NCBI GenBank assembly: GCA_005884715.1
Contig: VAZZ01000024.1
Location: forward strand, 10,711 to 26,689
From: Alphaproteobacteria bacterium
Lineage (GTDB): Bacteria > Pseudomonadota > Alphaproteobacteria > Rhizobiales > Aestuariivirgaceae
Direction: 5' to 3'
Length of the DNA: 15,979 nt
The notes beneath the pieces are model-generated. The model was not told the DNA's origin, did not search any database, and saw only the letters and a program-made list of their open reading frames with translations. Shown piece by piece: positions 7,416 to 13,985 of the stretch. Each line of letters opens with the position of its first letter. The stretch's first letter is position 1. The position numbers and the translations under genes were made by a program.

Positions 7416-7697
7416 TTATTGCCGGTATTGCTGGATGCGGGTGGTTCTGAGGCCTGCCAGGCCGTGCTTGTCGATCGAACGCTGCCAGCTCAGATACTCC
7501 TCGACGGTGAGGGTATAGCGCTCGCATGCCTCTTCGAGGCTCAAAAGCCCGCCCCGGACAGCCGCCACGACCTCCGCTTTGCGGCGGATGACCCAGCGCT
7601 GGTTTCCGGGGGGCGGTAAATCCGCAATGGTCAGCGGACTGCCATCGGGCCCAATGACGTAATTCACGCGGGGACGCAACTGACCGTTCATCACCAT
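7416..7697 (-). CDS. sciP: SciP, DUF1153 CtrA-modulating transcription factor
   Basis: SciP is a small helix-turn-helix protein of Alphaproteobacteria that binds CtrA and/or DNA at CtrA-regulated promoters and represses them in early cell cycle. The 93-aa product carries the family hallmark VNYVIGPDGSPLTIADLPPP (11-30), followed by RWVIRRKAEVVAAVRGG (34-50), LLSLEEACERYTLTVEEYLS (51-70) and WQRSIDKHGLAGLRTTRIQQ, closely matching the Caulobacter protein. I chose the ATG at 7695-7697; an ATG at 7689-7691 is also possible and a TTG at 7716-7718 unlikely. A TTAA-N7-CTAA CtrA box lies 53-67 bp upstream of the start, fitting CtrA activation of sciP as known in Caulobacter. It converges on the TylF gene and diverges from mnmA. 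Confidence 0.93.
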   Translation of the reverse strand: MVMNGQLRPRVNYVIGPDGSPLTIADLPPPGNQRWVIRRKAEVVAAVRGGLLSLEEACERYTLTVEEYLSWQRSIDKHGLAGLRTTRIQQYRQ

Positions 7698-7749
7698 ACT
7701 CGACTGGGGTACACACAACTCACTACCGGCCGAGACTAAGCGGGTTCAC

Positions 7750-7764
7750 TTAAGATTGGGCTAA
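7750..7764. promoter_or_regulatory. CtrA box TTAA-N7-CTAA upstream of sciP
   Basis: TTAAGATTGGGCTAA fits the CtrA consensus TTAA-N7-TTAA with one mismatch in the second half-site. It is the best CtrA-type match I noticed by eye in this region and lies 53-67 bp upstream of the sciP ATG, a normal activator distance. It could also act on mnmA, about 110 bp away on the other side. The assignment combines an observed motif with the known CtrA-SciP circuit; binding is not shown. Confidence 0.65.
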
Positions 7765-7802
7765 GCAGTTCCCAACAATTTGCAAATCTTCACCATGGGT
7801 TG

Positions 7803-7836
7803 CGTCAAATCAGGACAAGTGTCGCCAAATTTGACG
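7803..7836. promoter_or_regulatory. Inverted repeat CGTCAAAT-N18-ATTTGACG in mnmA leader
   Basis: Two perfect 8-bp inverted arms (7803-7810 and 7829-7836) flank an 18-bp spacer, ending 36 bp before the mnmA start. This could be an operator for a dimeric regulator or a hairpin in the mnmA leader. I recognise no known regulator site. An 8-bp perfect pair can arise by chance at modest odds, so this is a candidate only. Confidence 0.35.
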
Positions 7837-7872
7837 TTTACAACCGCCGCCTGAGCCGCCATCTATCCGGCC

Positions 7873-9105
7873 ATGACAGCCAGCGACCCCCTGATCGAGC
7901 ATGTGCGCCGCACCATCGGCCTTCCCGGCGAGCCAGCCTCGACGCGAATCGTCTGCGCCATGTCAGGAGGCGTCGATTCTTCCGTTGCGGCGGCTCTCCT
8001 CAAGCGGGCGGGCTACGATGTGGTCGGCATCACTCTCCAGCTCTACGACCATGGCGAGGCCGTCCGGCGCAAGGGCGCCTGCTGTGCCGGCCAGGATATC
8101 CATGATGCGCGAAGGGAGGCGGCCCAGCTCGGCATTCCCCATTATGTCCTCGATTTCGAGAGCCGCTTCCGCGCGGCGGTGATCGACGATTTTGTCGAGA
8201 GCTATATCGAGGGCTACACGCCGGTGCCCTGCATCCGCTGCAATCAGACGGTCAAATTCGCCGATCTCCTGGCACGTGCCAGAGACCTCGATGCGGCGGC
8301 GCTTGTCACCGGTCACTATATCGAAAGCCGCTCGCGCATGGACGGCTCGGGGCGGCGCGATCTCTTCACGCCCGCCGACATCGCCCGTGACCAGAGCTAT
8401 TTCCTGTTCGCCACGACACAAGAGCAGATCGATTATCTGCGCTTTCCCTTGGGAGCGCTCGCCAAGAGCGAGACGCGCCGCATCGCCGCCGAAATGGGGC
8501 TCGCGGTCGCCGACAAGCCCGACAGCCGGGATATCTGCTTCGTGCCGGAAGGCCGGTATGGCGATCTCATTGCGAGACTCAGGCCCGATGCGGCCGAGCC
8601 GGGCGACATCATGCATGAAGATGGAAGGCTTCTCGGCCGCCACAAAGGCACTGTGCACTTCACCGTTGGCCAGCGCCGTGGCCTCGGCATCGCGGAAGGC
8701 GATCCGCTCTATGTTCTCAAGATCGAGCCGAAGGAGCGCCGCGTCGTCGTCGGCCCACGATCTTCGCTGCTCAGGCATGACATAGCCGTCAAGCAGATGA
8801 ACTGGCTCGGCGAAGAGGCGCTTGATTCGCGAGGGCGGCCGGTTTTTGCCAGGATCCGCTCGACGCGGCCGCCCGTCGAGGCGGAAATCGTGAGCTCGCC
8901 CGAGGGTGCGATGATCTCCATCGCCCAAGGCGAATATGGGGTGTCGCCGGGACAGGCCTGTGTTTTCTATGAAAAACCGGGTCCCGGTGCCAGGGTGCTG
9001 GGCGGCGGCTTCATTTCCCGCAGTTTTCCAGTGCGTTTCCCGCAAAAGTCGAACAACCTTGGCATCGGGGAAACGCGCAAGAATAAGGAATTGGAGCCTT
9101 TTTAA
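7873..9105 (+). CDS. mnmA: tRNA-specific 2-thiouridylase MnmA
   Basis: MnmA adenylates and then thiolates U34 of the glutamate, lysine and glutamine tRNAs in the cytoplasm, using persulfide sulfur. The 410-aa product shows the N-type ATP pyrophosphatase loop SGGVDSS (31-37), the catalytic cysteine in PVPCIRCN (C120), TGHY (146-149) for tRNA contact, DQSYFLF (173-179) and the second, persulfide-bearing cysteine in DSRDICFVPEG (C222). The C-terminal beta-barrel contains the GQRRGLGI element (residues 267-274) and ends with VLGGGFISRSF. The protein then runs on for about 20 polar residues, slightly longer than usual for alphaproteobacterial MnmA. The ATG at 7873 lacks a good ribosome binding site, so initiation may be leaderless or weak. 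It diverges from sciP. Confidence 0.96.
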   Translation: MTASDPLIEHVRRTIGLPGEPASTRIVCAMSGGVDSSVAAALLKRAGYDVVGITLQLYDHGEAVRRKGACCAGQDIHDARREAAQLGIPHYVLDFESRFRAAVIDDFVESYIEGYTPVPCIRCNQTVKFADLLARARDLDAAALVTGHYIESRSRMDGSGRRDLFTPADIARDQSYFLFATTQEQIDYLRFPLGALAKSETRRIAAEMGLAVADKPDSRDICFVPEGRYGDLIARLRPDAAEPGDIMHEDGRLLGRHKGTVHFTVGQRRGLGIAEGDPLYVLKIEPKERRVVVGPRSSLLRHDIAVKQMNWLGEEALDSRGRPVFARIRSTRPPVEAEIVSSPEGAMISIAQGEYGVSPGQACVFYEKPGPGARVLGGGFISRSFPVRFPQKSNNLGIGETRKNKELEPF

Positions 9106-9120
9106 CCCAATCGGGTTTAT
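9104..9120 (+). terminator. Weak hairpin at mnmA end
   Basis: AACCC and GGGTT form a 5-bp stem (9104-9108 with 9113-9117) around a 4-base loop, overlapping the mnmA stop codon and followed by TAT then C. The stem is short and the T tract poor, so this is a weak candidate terminator. Confidence 0.3.
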
Positions 9121-9218
9121 TCACTGCCGAGTCGTAGCGGCTTATGGCTGGAAATCGGCGCTTGCCAGAAGCCCTGTCCGGGGTCACATAATTGGACAAA
9201 TGGGAGCAGGAGAGAGAA

Positions 9219-9866
9219 ATGCAGGGCAATGCCCGCGCGCTCGCTGAGATTGACAATCACGATGTCATGCGTGCCTACCGGCGTTGGGCGCCGGTCTATG
9301 ACGCTACCTTCGGCAAGGTTGTCGAAGCAGGCCTCAAACAGGCGACCTCGCTCATCAACAAATATCACGGCAAGGTGCTTGAAGTCGGCGTCGGCACCGG
9401 CCTTTCGCTGCCCCACTACAAGCATAGCCTCAAGGTCACCGGCATCGACCTGTCGCCAGACATGTTGCATAGAGCGCGCGAGCGCGTCCAGCGCCGCCAT
9501 CTGCGCCATGTCGAGGCGCTTGTCGAAATGGACGCAACGGCGCTGCACTTCGCCGAAAACAGTTTTGACGTCACCTCGGCGATGTTCGTAATGACTGTCG
9601 TGCCCGATCCGGTCCAGGTGATGAACGAGCTCATCCGCGTCACCAAGCCCGGCGGACATATTCTCATCGTCAATCATTTCAGCATCGACAAGGGGCTGCG
9701 TGCGGTCGTCGAAAAGCGCCTGGCCCGGTTTTCCGACATTCTTGGCTGGCGGCCGGATTTCCCGGTCGAGACGCTGATGGTGAGCGGCAAGCTCAAGCTG
9801 GAGGAACGCCGGCCGCTGAAGCCCTTTGGCTTCTTCACTCTTCTACGTTTCCAACGGCTCACTTAG
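9219..9866 (+). CDS. pmtA: Phosphatidylethanolamine N-methyltransferase, Rhodobacter type
   Basis: This enzyme methylates phosphatidylethanolamine with SAM towards phosphatidylcholine at the inner membrane. The 215-aa protein has the family opening AYRRWAPVYDATFGKVVEAG (19-38), SAM motif I VLEVGVGTGLSLPHY (53-67), GIDLSPDML (75-83) with the acidic residue contacting the ribose, DATALHFAENSFDV, and AMFVMTVVPDPVQVMNEL followed by KPGGHILIVNHFS. This pattern fits the Rhodobacter-type PmtA (UbiE-like) branch. I chose the ATG at 9219, preceded by AGGAGAG (9208-9214); a TTG nine codons upstream is unlikely. Its stop lies one base before the GTG of a second phospholipid methyltransferase, so the two are surely co-transcribed. 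Confidence 0.87.
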   Translation: MQGNARALAEIDNHDVMRAYRRWAPVYDATFGKVVEAGLKQATSLINKYHGKVLEVGVGTGLSLPHYKHSLKVTGIDLSPDMLHRARERVQRRHLRHVEALVEMDATALHFAENSFDVTSAMFVMTVVPDPVQVMNELIRVTKPGGHILIVNHFSIDKGLRAVVEKRLARFSDILGWRPDFPVETLMVSGKLKLEERRPLKPFGFFTLLRFQRLT

Positions 9867-9867
9867 C

Positions 9868-10458
9868 GTGCTGAACGCGAAATCGCAAAAATCGAGATTG
9901 CTATTCTGGCAGCGCTATCTGCGCCGCCCCTTGGGTGTGGGTGCGATTGTGCCCAGCGGATCGAGCCTGGCTGAGGCAATGGTCAAGCTGCTGGCGCCCG
10001 GAGTGGACGACATCGTCGTCGAGATCGGACCGGGCACCGGTCCTTTCACGCGGGCTCTGCTCGCGTCAGGCGTTGCGCCTTCACAGCTCATCCTCATCGA
10101 GTTCGATGCGGAATTCGTGCTCCATCTCAGGCAAAAATTTCCCGGCGTCACGGTCGTGCAAGGGGATGCTTCAGAATTGCCGCGCCTTCTGAAGGAGCAG
10201 GGTCATGACAAGGTGCCAAAGATCCTGTCGGGTCTTCCGCTCAGAAGCATGCCGGAACCGGTGCGCGCCGCGATCACACGCGCCATGGCCACATCGCTTG
10301 CGGCACAAGGCTCGCTCGTCCAGTTCAGCTATTTCCTGGCGCCGCCGCTCACGCAAGCAGAAGTGAAAGCCTGCGGGCTCACCGGACATCGTGCCAAGAC
10401 AGTGATGGCGAATATCCCTCCCGCCTTCGTCTGGCACTACAGCAAGAGTGCGGCCTAA
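9868..10458 (+). CDS. Phospholipid N-methyltransferase, Sinorhizobium-type (COG3963-like)
   Basis: A 196-aa SAM methyltransferase of the other PC-forming family, distantly related to KsgA-like rRNA methylases. Landmarks are FWQRYLRRPLGVGAIVPSGS (13-32), a conserved membrane-proximal opening of this family, SAM motif I VVEIGPGTGPFTRALL (50-65), LIEFDAEF (76-83), VVQGDA (96-101) and the catalytic SGLPLRSMP motif (121-129). I chose GTG at 9868, one base after the pmtA stop; a TTG at 9826 inside pmtA is less likely. Without its own strong ribosome binding site, it probably depends on translational coupling. In Bradyrhizobium, successive methylations are shared between two Pmt enzymes (established), and a similar split is possible here (inference). 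Confidence 0.8.
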   Translation: MLNAKSQKSRLLFWQRYLRRPLGVGAIVPSGSSLAEAMVKLLAPGVDDIVVEIGPGTGPFTRALLASGVAPSQLILIEFDAEFVLHLRQKFPGVTVVQGDASELPRLLKEQGHDKVPKILSGLPLRSMPEPVRAAITRAMATSLAAQGSLVQFSYFLAPPLTQAEVKACGLTGHRAKTVMANIPPAFVWHYSKSAA

Positions 10459-10678
10459 CGCACCGTAATTTCCGCATGAACTGGACAACGGCCGAGCAGC
10501 CATGCGACCTTGAACTGCACATATTGAGCCCGCGTGATCGGACGGAAAACCGGCTTCCACTTTCCTGATCACGCGGTAAGGCGTCGTGTCGTCTCACAGG
10601 CTGTTCGAGAAATTTCGTCATGAACGATGAAATGGCGGGAACCACTCACGCCGCCAATAAGGCCATCTCGCCGGGCTG
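10459..10678. other. Gene-free stretch with one palindromic repeat
   Basis: No credible gene is visible. It contains the 45-bp palindromic element and a tiny open frame (10621-10680, MNDEMAGTTHAANKAISPG) that could be the remnant N-terminus of the decayed permease downstream, or chance. Confidence 0.5.
10531..10575. repeat. 45-bp palindromic dispersed-type repeat
   Basis: Perfect 9-bp inverted ends, CGCGTGATC (10531-10539) and GATCACGCG (10567-10575), enclose a core with GGAAAACCGGCTTCCACTTTCC. This layout, GTGATC ends around a GAAAACCGG-TTCCACTTT core, resembles an intergenic repeat common in rhizobial genomes (from memory; copy number not checked). It lies between the second methyltransferase and the decayed permease, and only one copy was noticed in the window. 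Confidence 0.6.
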
Positions 10679-11055
10679 ATGGTTGGCGACATCCCGCGCC
10701 ACCTCATCGCGGATGCGATCATTCTCGTGATCGGCCTCATCCTCGGCTACATCGCCTCTTTCGCGCTTCTCATCGCGGTGGGCTTCGAATGGGCTGGATC
10801 TTCATCGTTCTCGGCCTCCTGATCCGGACGCCGACGACGGTGATGACCGCCGGCTTCACCTTCATTCTTCCCCATGGTCTTTGCCTCAAATATCATGGTC
10901 GAGCCCGCGACGATGCCGGGTGATCAGCGCCAATCGCGGCCTGATGGCGGGCAATGCGATGCTTTGGCGATGTCATGCTGGCACTGGCCGAGCCAGCCGC
11001 GCTCACGCTCCTCCTGGCACCCGTTACGCTTTGGCTCTACCGGCGGAGTGACTGA
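10679..11055 (+). pseudogene. Decayed ABC-2 type permease (DrrB-like), C-terminal half in five frame segments
   Basis: Pieces of one membrane protein appear in order on the plus strand but in shifting frames: MVGDIPRHLIADAIILVIGL and GYIASFALLIAVGFEWAG (from 10679), then WIFIVLGLLIRTPTTVMTAG (to about 10872), MVFASNIMVEPATMPG (10874-10921), VISANRGLMAGNAM (10920-10961) and FGDVMLALAEPAALTLLLAP, VTLWLYRRSD (10963-11055). Together they follow the C-terminal half of daunorubicin-resistance-type ABC-2 permeases: the helix with LLIRTPTTVMTAGF, the SNIMVEPATMPG loop, the RGLMAGNA segment and the last membrane helix. At least four frame breaks are needed. The family's W-x-x-x-...-NP stretch between TMPG and the SAVRGLM-like part is missing, as is the N-terminal half and any ATPase partner. 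The gene is therefore dead. Confidence 0.68.
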
Positions 11056-11112
11056 TAGGGCGATCTCGCGGGCGCCTGAGGAGGGGGGTAAATGCTCAAG
11101 ATGCCCTCATGA

Positions 11113-11142
11113 CTTGACTTGCCATGCAGGCAAACCCTATAT
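11113..11142 (+). promoter_or_regulatory. Promoter of tRNA-Met gene: CTTGAC-N18-CTATAT
   Basis: CTTGAC (11113-11118) and CTATAT (11137-11142) match the alphaproteobacterial housekeeping-sigma consensus elements exactly, with an 18-bp spacer (one longer than the usual 17). The expected start site is near 11149, about ten bases before the tRNA. The spacer contains an inverted repeat, TTGCC-ATGCA-GGCAA (11119-11133), that may be chance or an operator. Confidence 0.7.
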
Positions 11143-11159
11143 CGCCGTCACGATCTTGG

Positions 11160-11236
11160 GGCGGAGTAGCTCAGTTGGTTAGAGCACGGGAATCATAATC
11201 CTGGGGTCGGGGGTTCAACTCCCTCCTCCGCTACCA
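11160..11236 (+). tRNA. tRNA-Met (anticodon CAU), CCA encoded
   Basis: The 77-nt sequence folds into a full cloverleaf: acceptor stem GGCGGAG/CTCCGCT (with a terminal G-U), D-arm GCTC/GAGC, anticodon stem CGGGA/TCCTG around the loop ATCATAA with anticodon CAT, a 5-base variable loop, and T-arm GGGGG/CCCTC with loop TTCAACT. The 3' CCA is encoded (11234-11236). The identity is elongator tRNA-Met by similarity to the alphaproteobacterial elongator gene. A lysidine-modified tRNA-Ile(CAU) is the alternative, and the initiator is unlikely. It is a single gene, not part of a cluster, with its own promoter. Confidence 0.93.
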
Positions 11237-11364
11237 TCGACACCCCGGAATGTCGCCTTGGGAAAGGCTTCGCCGCCGATCAGGCTGGCAAGATAGCTCT
11301 GGGCCTCGCTCCGTTAGGCCAGCCGGAGCATCAGAGAACCGTTGAAGCCACTATGTGAGCCATC

Positions 11365-12267
11365 ATGGAAGAGCATCGACTGACTGGCACCATTGGTGCC
11401 GAGATTACCGGGATCGATTTGCGCCAGCCGATTTCCGACGACTTGGCGGAAGAGCTCAGGCATACGCTCGCCCGCCATCAGGTGCTGTTCTTCCGGAACC
11501 AGCACCTTTCGCTCGATCAGCTCAAAGCCCTCACGCGCGCCTTCGGGCCGCTGATGCGGCTGCCCTATGTGCAACCGCTTGCGGGAGAACCTGAGGTCAT
11601 TCGGGTTCTCAAGGAAGCGGATGAGCCGGGTGGCGTGTTTGGCGGCGACTGGCACACGGATTTCAGTTTTCTCGAGCAACCGCCGGCGGGCTCAATACTC
11701 TCCGCGGAGGTCGTTCCGACCCATGGCGGCGACACCGTTTGGGTGAACCAGGCGGTGGCCTGGGAGACACTGCCCGAGCCGCTGCAGCAGCTACTCGCGG
11801 GGCGCGACGCCATCCATGTGGGGAAGCCATACGGGGTGAAATGGGCGCCGCCCGCAAAGGAACGCGCGGGCGCTTCCATCAAGATGACGAGGGGCGATCC
11901 TGAGGCCGATAGCGAGCGGGCTCATCCAGCCGTGATCCGACATCCCTTGACCGGACGCGCCGCCGCGTTCCTCAACCCGCTCTACGTCACGCGCCTCGAT
12001 GGTCTGACGGAAGCAGAGAGCCGCCCAATCCTAGATCAAATCCAGCGGCATGCCACGCGACCAGAATTCAGCTGCCGTTTTCGCTGGAGCGCCGGCGCGC
12101 TCGCCATATGGGACAACCTGTTCACGCAACACTATGCGGTGAACGATTACCAGGGCCATCGCCGGCTCATGTATCGCACCACCTTCGCTGGCCCCGCGCC
12201 ACGCGAGCTGGCGCTATCTCCGACCTCTGGTACTGGTGCGCGCCGCGGCTCAGCCAGCCTCAGTTGA
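11365..12267 (+). CDS. TauD/TfdA-family Fe(II)/2-oxoglutarate-dependent dioxygenase
   Basis: A 300-aa non-haem iron oxygenase that couples decarboxylation of 2-oxoglutarate to oxidation of a small substrate. Members release sulfite from taurine, cleave 2,4-D or act on alkylsulfates and other acids. The opening TGTIGAEITGIDLRQPISDD (7-26) is family-typical. The iron ligands are in WHTDFSF (H97, D99) and QHYAVNDY (H256), and RRLMYR (266-271) supplies the arginines that bind the 2-oxoglutarate carboxylate. Substrate cannot be inferred; no sulfonate transporter lies next to it. The ATG at 11365 has no strong ribosome binding site. The tail after residue 280 is Ser/Gly/Arg-rich. It converges on dinB with only nine bases between the stop codons. 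Confidence 0.88.
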   Translation: MEEHRLTGTIGAEITGIDLRQPISDDLAEELRHTLARHQVLFFRNQHLSLDQLKALTRAFGPLMRLPYVQPLAGEPEVIRVLKEADEPGGVFGGDWHTDFSFLEQPPAGSILSAEVVPTHGGDTVWVNQAVAWETLPEPLQQLLAGRDAIHVGKPYGVKWAPPAKERAGASIKMTRGDPEADSERAHPAVIRHPLTGRAAAFLNPLYVTRLDGLTEAESRPILDQIQRHATRPEFSCRFRWSAGALAIWDNLFTQHYAVNDYQGHRRLMYRTTFAGPAPRELALSPTSGTGARRGSASLS

Positions 12268-12276
12268 TCGAGACGC

Positions 12277-13524
12277 TCATAGATCCTTCTCGGCAAGCTC
12301 GCGAAATTCATCGGGGACCGAGCGGGATCCGCCCAGGGCGACCGAAGCATAGCCAACCGACTCCCAGCCAAAACGAAGTCGAACCCTGTCGATGGCGCGA
12401 TCGGCCATGAAGCGCGCCATGCCACGCCGGGCGCCCGGGCGGCGCTTCTCATCCTCAAGTCCAAATGGGAGGTCCAGCTGAAGCTGTGCGCGATCATCGA
12501 GATGCGACACCGAAATCGCCAAGAGCGAGATGATGTTCTCTTGAGCATGATCGGCGAGGACCCCGCGCACCAGAACCTCGGCGATCTCGGCAAGGATCAT
12601 CGTCGCTGAAATTGGCGCATCGAGCGTAACGGAACGCGTGACCGAGCGGAGATCGGCAAACCGAACCCGCACTGTCACAGTGCGGCCGGGGCGTGATTTG
12701 GCGCGCAGCCTTGTCGCAACCCTGTCGGCCAGATGGCGCAAGACGGGGCGGAAGACGCTTTCTTCTGCGGGTTTTCGGCCGAGCGCCGACTGCGCCCCGG
12801 CCGAATGGGCGCGATGATGGGTCCTGATCTCGCGCGGGTCGCAATTCCAGGCAAGGGCTCTAAGCTTTTCTCCAGCCGCCGGGCCAAGCAGCCGCTCGAG
12901 CGACCAGCCTGGTATCTGCGCCAACTGGCCAATCGTGTGCACGTCGATGGCGTTGAGCCGTGTCTTGGTCGCGGGCCCCACGCCCCACATCAATTCAACA
13001 GGAAGGTCATGAAGAAAGGCCAGTTCGGCCTCGGGATCGACGACCTTGAGACCGTCGGGCTTGGCCACTTGCGAGGCGATCTTCGCCAGATGCTTGGTGC
13101 GCGCCACGCCGACCGAGATCGGCAGGCCAAGTTCGGCGCGCACGCGCTGGCGGATTGCATGGGCGATTGCAATGGGCGGACCGAAGAGATGGGTGCAGCC
13201 TCTGACATTGGCAAAGGCCTCATCGATAGAAATCCGCTCGACCAAGGGCGTGAAATCACCGAGCACCTTGATCGCAGCATCGCCCAGTCTTTGATAGTCC
13301 TTGAAATGGCCACCGACAAAAATGAGTTCGGGACAGAGCTCGCGCGCCTGCCGCCCCGGCATGCCGCCATGGACGCCGAAGGCCTTCGCTTCGTAGGAGG
13401 CGGCAAGCACCACCCCGCCACCGACAGCGACCGGCTTGCCTTGCAACGAAGGGTCGAGCATCTGCTCGACCGAGGCGTAGAAAGCATCGAGATCGGCATG
13501 GAGGATGGTGGCCGCCGTTTCCAT
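12277..13524 (-). CDS. dinB: DNA polymerase IV (Y-family)
   Basis: A translesion polymerase of the Y family, which bypasses damaged bases with low fidelity. The 415-aa protein carries the palm motif DLDAFYASVE (11-20; D11 is a metal ligand), ASYEAKAFGV (42-51), SIDEA (99-103, with D101 and E102 completing the metal site), a helix-hairpin-helix around MWGVGPATKTRLNAI (179-193) and the little finger domain (about 240-345). QLQLDLPF (347-354) is a candidate beta-clamp binding peptide. A basic C-terminal tail of about 60 residues follows, including DRVRLRFG. The ATG at 13522-13524 has GGAG a little upstream. Its promoter contains a LexA operator, so it is SOS-induced (inferred from the motif). 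Confidence 0.95.
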   Translation of the reverse strand: METAATILHADLDAFYASVEQMLDPSLQGKPVAVGGGVVLAASYEAKAFGVHGGMPGRQARELCPELIFVGGHFKDYQRLGDAAIKVLGDFTPLVERISIDEAFANVRGCTHLFGPPIAIAHAIRQRVRAELGLPISVGVARTKHLAKIASQVAKPDGLKVVDPEAELAFLHDLPVELMWGVGPATKTRLNAIDVHTIGQLAQIPGWSLERLLGPAAGEKLRALAWNCDPREIRTHHRAHSAGAQSALGRKPAEESVFRPVLRHLADRVATRLRAKSRPGRTVTVRVRFADLRSVTRSVTLDAPISATMILAEIAEVLVRGVLADHAQENIISLLAISVSHLDDRAQLQLDLPFGLEDEKRRPGARRGMARFMADRAIDRVRLRFGWESVGYASVALGGSRSVPDEFRELAEKDL

Positions 13525-13583
13525 TCGACTGCTCGCTCCAAACGAAAAGGGTCAAAGGCGTCAACTTCGGCGAGTTTGCCATA

Positions 13584-13618
13584 GAACATAAAGAGAACAA
13601 ATGTGATTGATTGTCAAG
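13584..13618 (-). promoter_or_regulatory. LexA operator and promoter of dinB
   Basis: GAAC-ATAAAGA-GAAC (13584-13598) is a perfect alphaproteobacterial LexA box (GTTC-N7-GTTC on the dinB strand), 60 bp from the dinB start. On the same strand CTTGACA (13618-13612) is a perfect -35 element, placing the -10 region inside the box (near TCTTTA), so LexA would block the polymerase directly. LexA boxes of this form are established in Alphaproteobacteria; the promoter call is inference. Confidence 0.85.
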
Positions 13619-13681
13619 CCTTGAAGCCGCCGTCGGGGCGGATATCATTGCTGTCCGGATTGACGAGGTACGAAACTGGAT

Positions 13682-13969
13682 TTGCAATCATTCAAAGGAT
13701 CTGTCGAGAAGCCACAGCCGCCAGACAGCGTGAGCCTCGCACTCGAGGCGCTGTGGTGGGATGCCAAGGGCGATTGGGAAAAGGCCCATCGCTGCGCGCA
13801 GGAACGCGACGATCTGGCGGGGATGCGGGTGCATGCCTATCTCCACCGCAAGGAAGGCGATCTGTCGAACGCCGACTATTGGTATCGCCGTTGCCGCATC
13901 GCTTCCCCGAAAGGCAGCCTTGAAGAGGAATGGGAGACCCTGGCGCAGTCATTCCTGTTGCAATCCTGA
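13682..13969 (+). CDS. Small conserved hypothetical protein (TPR/Sel1-like helices)
   Basis: A 95-aa protein I recognise only as a small conserved hypothetical of Alphaproteobacteria, without a known function. Its core LALEALWWDAKGDWEKAHRC, followed by RVHAYLHRKEGDLSNADYWY, has the helix-turn-helix rhythm with paired WDAKGDW and HRKEGDL turns typical of TPR-like repeats, so it may be a helical scaffold. The start is uncertain. A TTG at 13682 is the first in-frame start after a stop (GAGG about 14 bases upstream); a GTG at 13730 would remove 16 residues. It diverges from dinB, with the LexA box 84 bp upstream, so damage induction is possible but unproven. It ends 16 bp from the convergent cyclase gene. 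Confidence 0.7.
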   Translation: MQSFKGSVEKPQPPDSVSLALEALWWDAKGDWEKAHRCAQERDDLAGMRVHAYLHRKEGDLSNADYWYRRCRIASPKGSLEEEWETLAQSFLLQS

Positions 13970-13985
13970 ACCACTTCGATCCGCT

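Noticed and set aside
7963..9045. Open frame of 360 codons on the minus strand opposite mnmA
   Set aside because: MnmA has all catalytic motifs on the plus strand; the antisense frame has no domain and reflects GC-driven lack of stops.
10874..11182. Open frame running into the tRNA gene
   Set aside because: Only its first ~16 codons fit a protein family (the decayed permease); the rest is out of frame and overlaps the tRNA promoter and the tRNA.
12733..13584. Open frame of 283 codons on the plus strand opposite dinB
   Set aside because: Antisense shadow of an unmistakable Y-family polymerase; it also runs over the LexA operator.
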